Shown here piece by piece: positions 62,492 to 64,000 of a stretch of DNA of 64,000 bases. Origin of the DNA: Microbacterium lushaniae (lineage in GTDB: Bacteria; Actinomycetota; Actinomycetes; Actinomycetales; Microbacteriaceae); contig NZ_CP044232.1 of NCBI RefSeq assembly GCF_008727775.1, positions 2,542,001 to 2,606,000 of the forward strand, written 5' to 3'. Position 1 is the first letter of the stretch; every line of letters starts with the position of its first letter. Under the pieces are notes generated by a model. The model saw only the letters and a list, made by a program, of their open reading frames with translations, was not told where the DNA came from and did not search any database. Made by a program: the position numbers and the translations under genes.

Positions 62492-62779
62492 ATGGCCGTC
62501 TTCTCCGTCGACAGTGATGCCGTCTTCACCGCCTCGGGCGCGATCCGCGCGACCGTCGACCGCTTGGAGAGCGAATCCGCCGCGCTGCTGTCGCAGCTCA
62601 CGCAGCTTCAGGGGTCGTGGACGGGCGCTGCGTCAGCGGCGTTCTCCGGCGTCGTGGAGAGATGGCGGGCGACGCAGCGCGAGGTCGCCGCGGCGCTGGC
62701 CGAGATCGACGGCGCGCTGACCGTCGCCGGGCGCCAGTACGCCGAGGTGGAACAGGCCAGCACGAGCCTCTTCCGCTGA
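62492..62779 (+). CDS. WXG100-family secreted protein
   Basis: 95 residues. The protein folds as two helices around a W-T-G turn (GSWTGAASAAFSGVVERWR). It starts with an ATG after AAAGGAG. WXG100 proteins are dimeric substrates of the type VII (ESX) system and have a C-terminal Y-x-x-x-E/D-like export signal: here YAEVEQ near residue 82. No ESX ATPase or partner WXG100 gene lies in the window, so it is an orphan, perhaps secreted by a system encoded elsewhere. It sits between the broken kinase gene and the groEL terminator. Single WXG100 genes in actinobacteria often stand near groEL; a functional link is not known. Confidence 0.85.
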   Translation: MAVFSVDSDAVFTASGAIRATVDRLESESAALLSQLTQLQGSWTGAASAAFSGVVERWRATQREVAAALAEIDGALTVAGRQYAEVEQASTSLFR

Positions 62780-62813
62780 CCACCGCTCAGCCTGTCGAAG
62801 CGTCCGCGAACGG

Positions 62814-62847
62814 CAGAAGGGCCCCCTCCGCAGAGGGGGCCCTTCTG
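62814..62847. terminator. Terminator between the WXG100 and groEL genes
   Basis: A perfect 15-bp stem CAGAAGGGCCCCCTC pairing with GAGGGGGCCCTTCTG around a CGCA loop, placed between convergent genes. It would end the groEL transcript and probably that of the WXG100 gene. Confidence 0.85.
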
Positions 62848-62868
62848 TGCGTCAGACGCGGATCGGAC

Positions 62869-64000
62869 TCAGAAGTCCATGCCGCCGGTCGGGTCGGCCG
62901 GAGCCGCCGAAGCCTTCTCGGGCTTCTCGGCGACGACCGCCTCGGTGGTGAGGAACAGGCCGGCGATGGACGCCGCGTTCTGCAGCGCCGAGCGGGTGAC
63001 CTTGGCCGGGTCGATGATGCCCTGTGCGAACAGGTCACCGTACTCACCGGTGGCGGCGTTGAGACCCCATCCGGCTTCGAGCTCAGCAACCTTGTTCGCG
63101 ACGACACCGGGCTCCATGCCCGCGTTGAGAGCGATCTGCTTCAGCGGAGCCTCGATCGCGACGCGGACGATGTTCGCGCCGGTCGCCTCGTCGCCTTCCA
63201 GCGACAGGGTCGCGAACGCGATCTTGCCGGCCTGGATGAGCGCGACGCCACCACCGGGGACGATGCCCTCCTCGACGGCCGCCTTCGCGTTGCGAACGGC
63301 GTCCTCGATGCGGTGCTTGCGCTCCTTGAGCTCCACCTCGGTGGCCGCACCCGCCTTGATGACGGCGACGCCGCCGGCGAGCTTGGCGAGACGCTCCTGG
63401 AGCTTCTCGCGGTCGTAGTCGCTGTCGGTGTTCTCGATCTCGCGGCGGATCTGGGTCACGCGACCCTCGATCTGAGCCGTGTCACCGGCACCTTCGACGA
63501 TGGTGGTCTCGTCCTTGGTGATGATGACCTTGCGCGCACGACCGAGCAGGTCGACCGTGGCGTTCTCGAGCTTGAGGCCGACCTCTTCGGTGATGACCTG
63601 GCCGCCGGTGAGGATCGCGATGTCCTGCAGCTGCGCCTTGCGACGGTCGCCGAAGCCGGGAGCCTTGACGGCGACCGACTTGAAGATGCCGCGGATCTTG
63701 TTGAGCACGAGAGTTGCGAGAGCCTCGCCCTCGACGTCCTCAGCGATGATGAGGAGCTCCTTGCCCTCCTGGATCACCTTGTCGACGATCGGCAGCAGGT
63801 CCTTGATGTTCGAGATCTTCTGGTTCGCGATCAGGATGTAGGGGTCTTCGAAGACCGCTTCCTGACGCTCCGGGTCGGTCACGAAGTAAGGGTTGATGTA
63901 GCCCTTGTCGAAACGCATGCCCTCGGTGAGCTCGAGCTCGGTGCCGAAGGTGTTGGACTCCTCGACGGTGACCACACCCTCCTTGCCGACCTTGTCGATC
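62869..64000 (-). CDS. groEL: Chaperonin GroEL, C-terminal two thirds
   Basis: 377 codons of a gene whose start lies beyond the right edge; the frame is open up to base 64000, where it reads [14 protein letters not shown] (about residue 160 of GroEL). The apical and intermediate domains are present ([77 protein letters not shown]). The C-terminus ends DPTGGMDF, the normal GGM tail and not the His-rich tail of the actinobacterial second copy. With GroES it folds proteins using ATP in a double ring in the cytoplasm. No groES is in view, so this may be the stand-alone groEL copy typical of actinobacteria. HrcA/CIRCE sites would lie outside the window. Confidence 0.97.
   Translation of the reverse strand, partial: IDKVGKEGVVTVEESNTFGTELELTEGMRFDKGYINPYFVTDPERQEAVFEDPYILIANQKISNIKDLLPIVDKVIQEGKELLIIAEDVEGEALATLVLNKIRGIFKSVAVKAPGFGDRRKAQLQDIAILTGGQVITEEVGLKLENATVDLLGRARKVIITKDETTIVEGAGDTAQIEGRVTQIRREIENTDSDYDREKLQERLAKLAGGVAVIKAGAATEVELKERKHRIEDAVRNAKAAVEEGIVPGGGVALIQAGKIAFATLSLEGDEATGANIVRVAIEAPLKQIALNAGMEPGVVANKVAELEAGWGLNAATGEYGDLFAQGIIDPAKVTRSALQNAASIAGLFLTTEAVVAEKPEKASAAPADPTGGMDF

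Overview
The window is chromosomal DNA of a high-GC actinobacterium, most likely family Microbacteriaceae and probably a Microbacterium or close relative. This rests on strongly GC-biased codons, TANNNT -10 boxes, an rRNA operon without spacer tRNAs, and lineage-typical genes (imuA-imuB-dnaE2, DtxR/IdeR, the paired XPB-like helicase proteins, DUF2510, DUF3027 and DUF6504 proteins). No database search was possible. Family names come from recognisable motifs, and most gene symbols are left empty.

Layout. 1-1.53 kb is a small accessory patch: the 3' end of a helix-turn-helix gene, a possible IS end, a ribbon-helix-helix/Doc toxin-antitoxin pair, a large nested hairpin, and a 20-nt match to a tRNA 3' end that looks like an integrase attachment site. 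1.6-5.1 kb is a three-gene two-component operon (receiver-only regulator, NarL-type regulator, kinase with four GAF-like modules). 5.2-10.9 kb holds three alpha/beta hydrolases, a cupin, an ECF41-type sigma factor with a candidate target promoter in front of the next gene, and a peptidase E homologue. 11.0-16.5 kb is a complete rRNA operon on the minus strand (16S-23S-5S) with promoter, leader and terminator.

16.8-32.6 kb is a mosaic of small transport and regulation units. It includes a WYL regulator beside a VOC protein, a MocR regulator divergent from a drug/metabolite exporter, a flavin monooxygenase divergent from an extradiol-dioxygenase-like gene with its MarR regulator, a LysE exporter, a fatty-acid desaturase, a cold-shock protein, a TauE-type transporter and the truncated tail of an hsp20 gene. 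32.6-41.3 kb carries a DUF2510 membrane protein, the SOS mutasome operon imuA-imuB-DUF6504-dnaE2 with a perfect LexA box, an HNH endonuclease preceded by a leader-ORF/terminator unit, and a secreted M23 peptidase. 41.5-48.4 kb carries the DtxR repressor, serC, a DUF3027 protein with a very long Ser/Asp/Glu tail, a cold-shock-domain protein and two XPB-related helicase proteins.

48.4-58.2 kb is a carbohydrate-uptake cluster of seven tightly overlapping minus-strand genes (ABC binding protein, two permeases, zinc-type dehydrogenase, Gfo/Idh/MocA oxidoreductase, GH36, GH13_18 phosphorylase-like) with a divergent ROK repressor. A strong promoter and short palindromes lie between them. 58.3-59.8 kb is an alpha/beta hydrolase divergent from a TetR regulator with twin operators. 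59.9-62.4 kb is an OmpR-type regulator with a histidine kinase broken by a one-base frameshift and lacking a normal start codon. The window ends with a lone WXG100 protein and the 3' two thirds of groEL.
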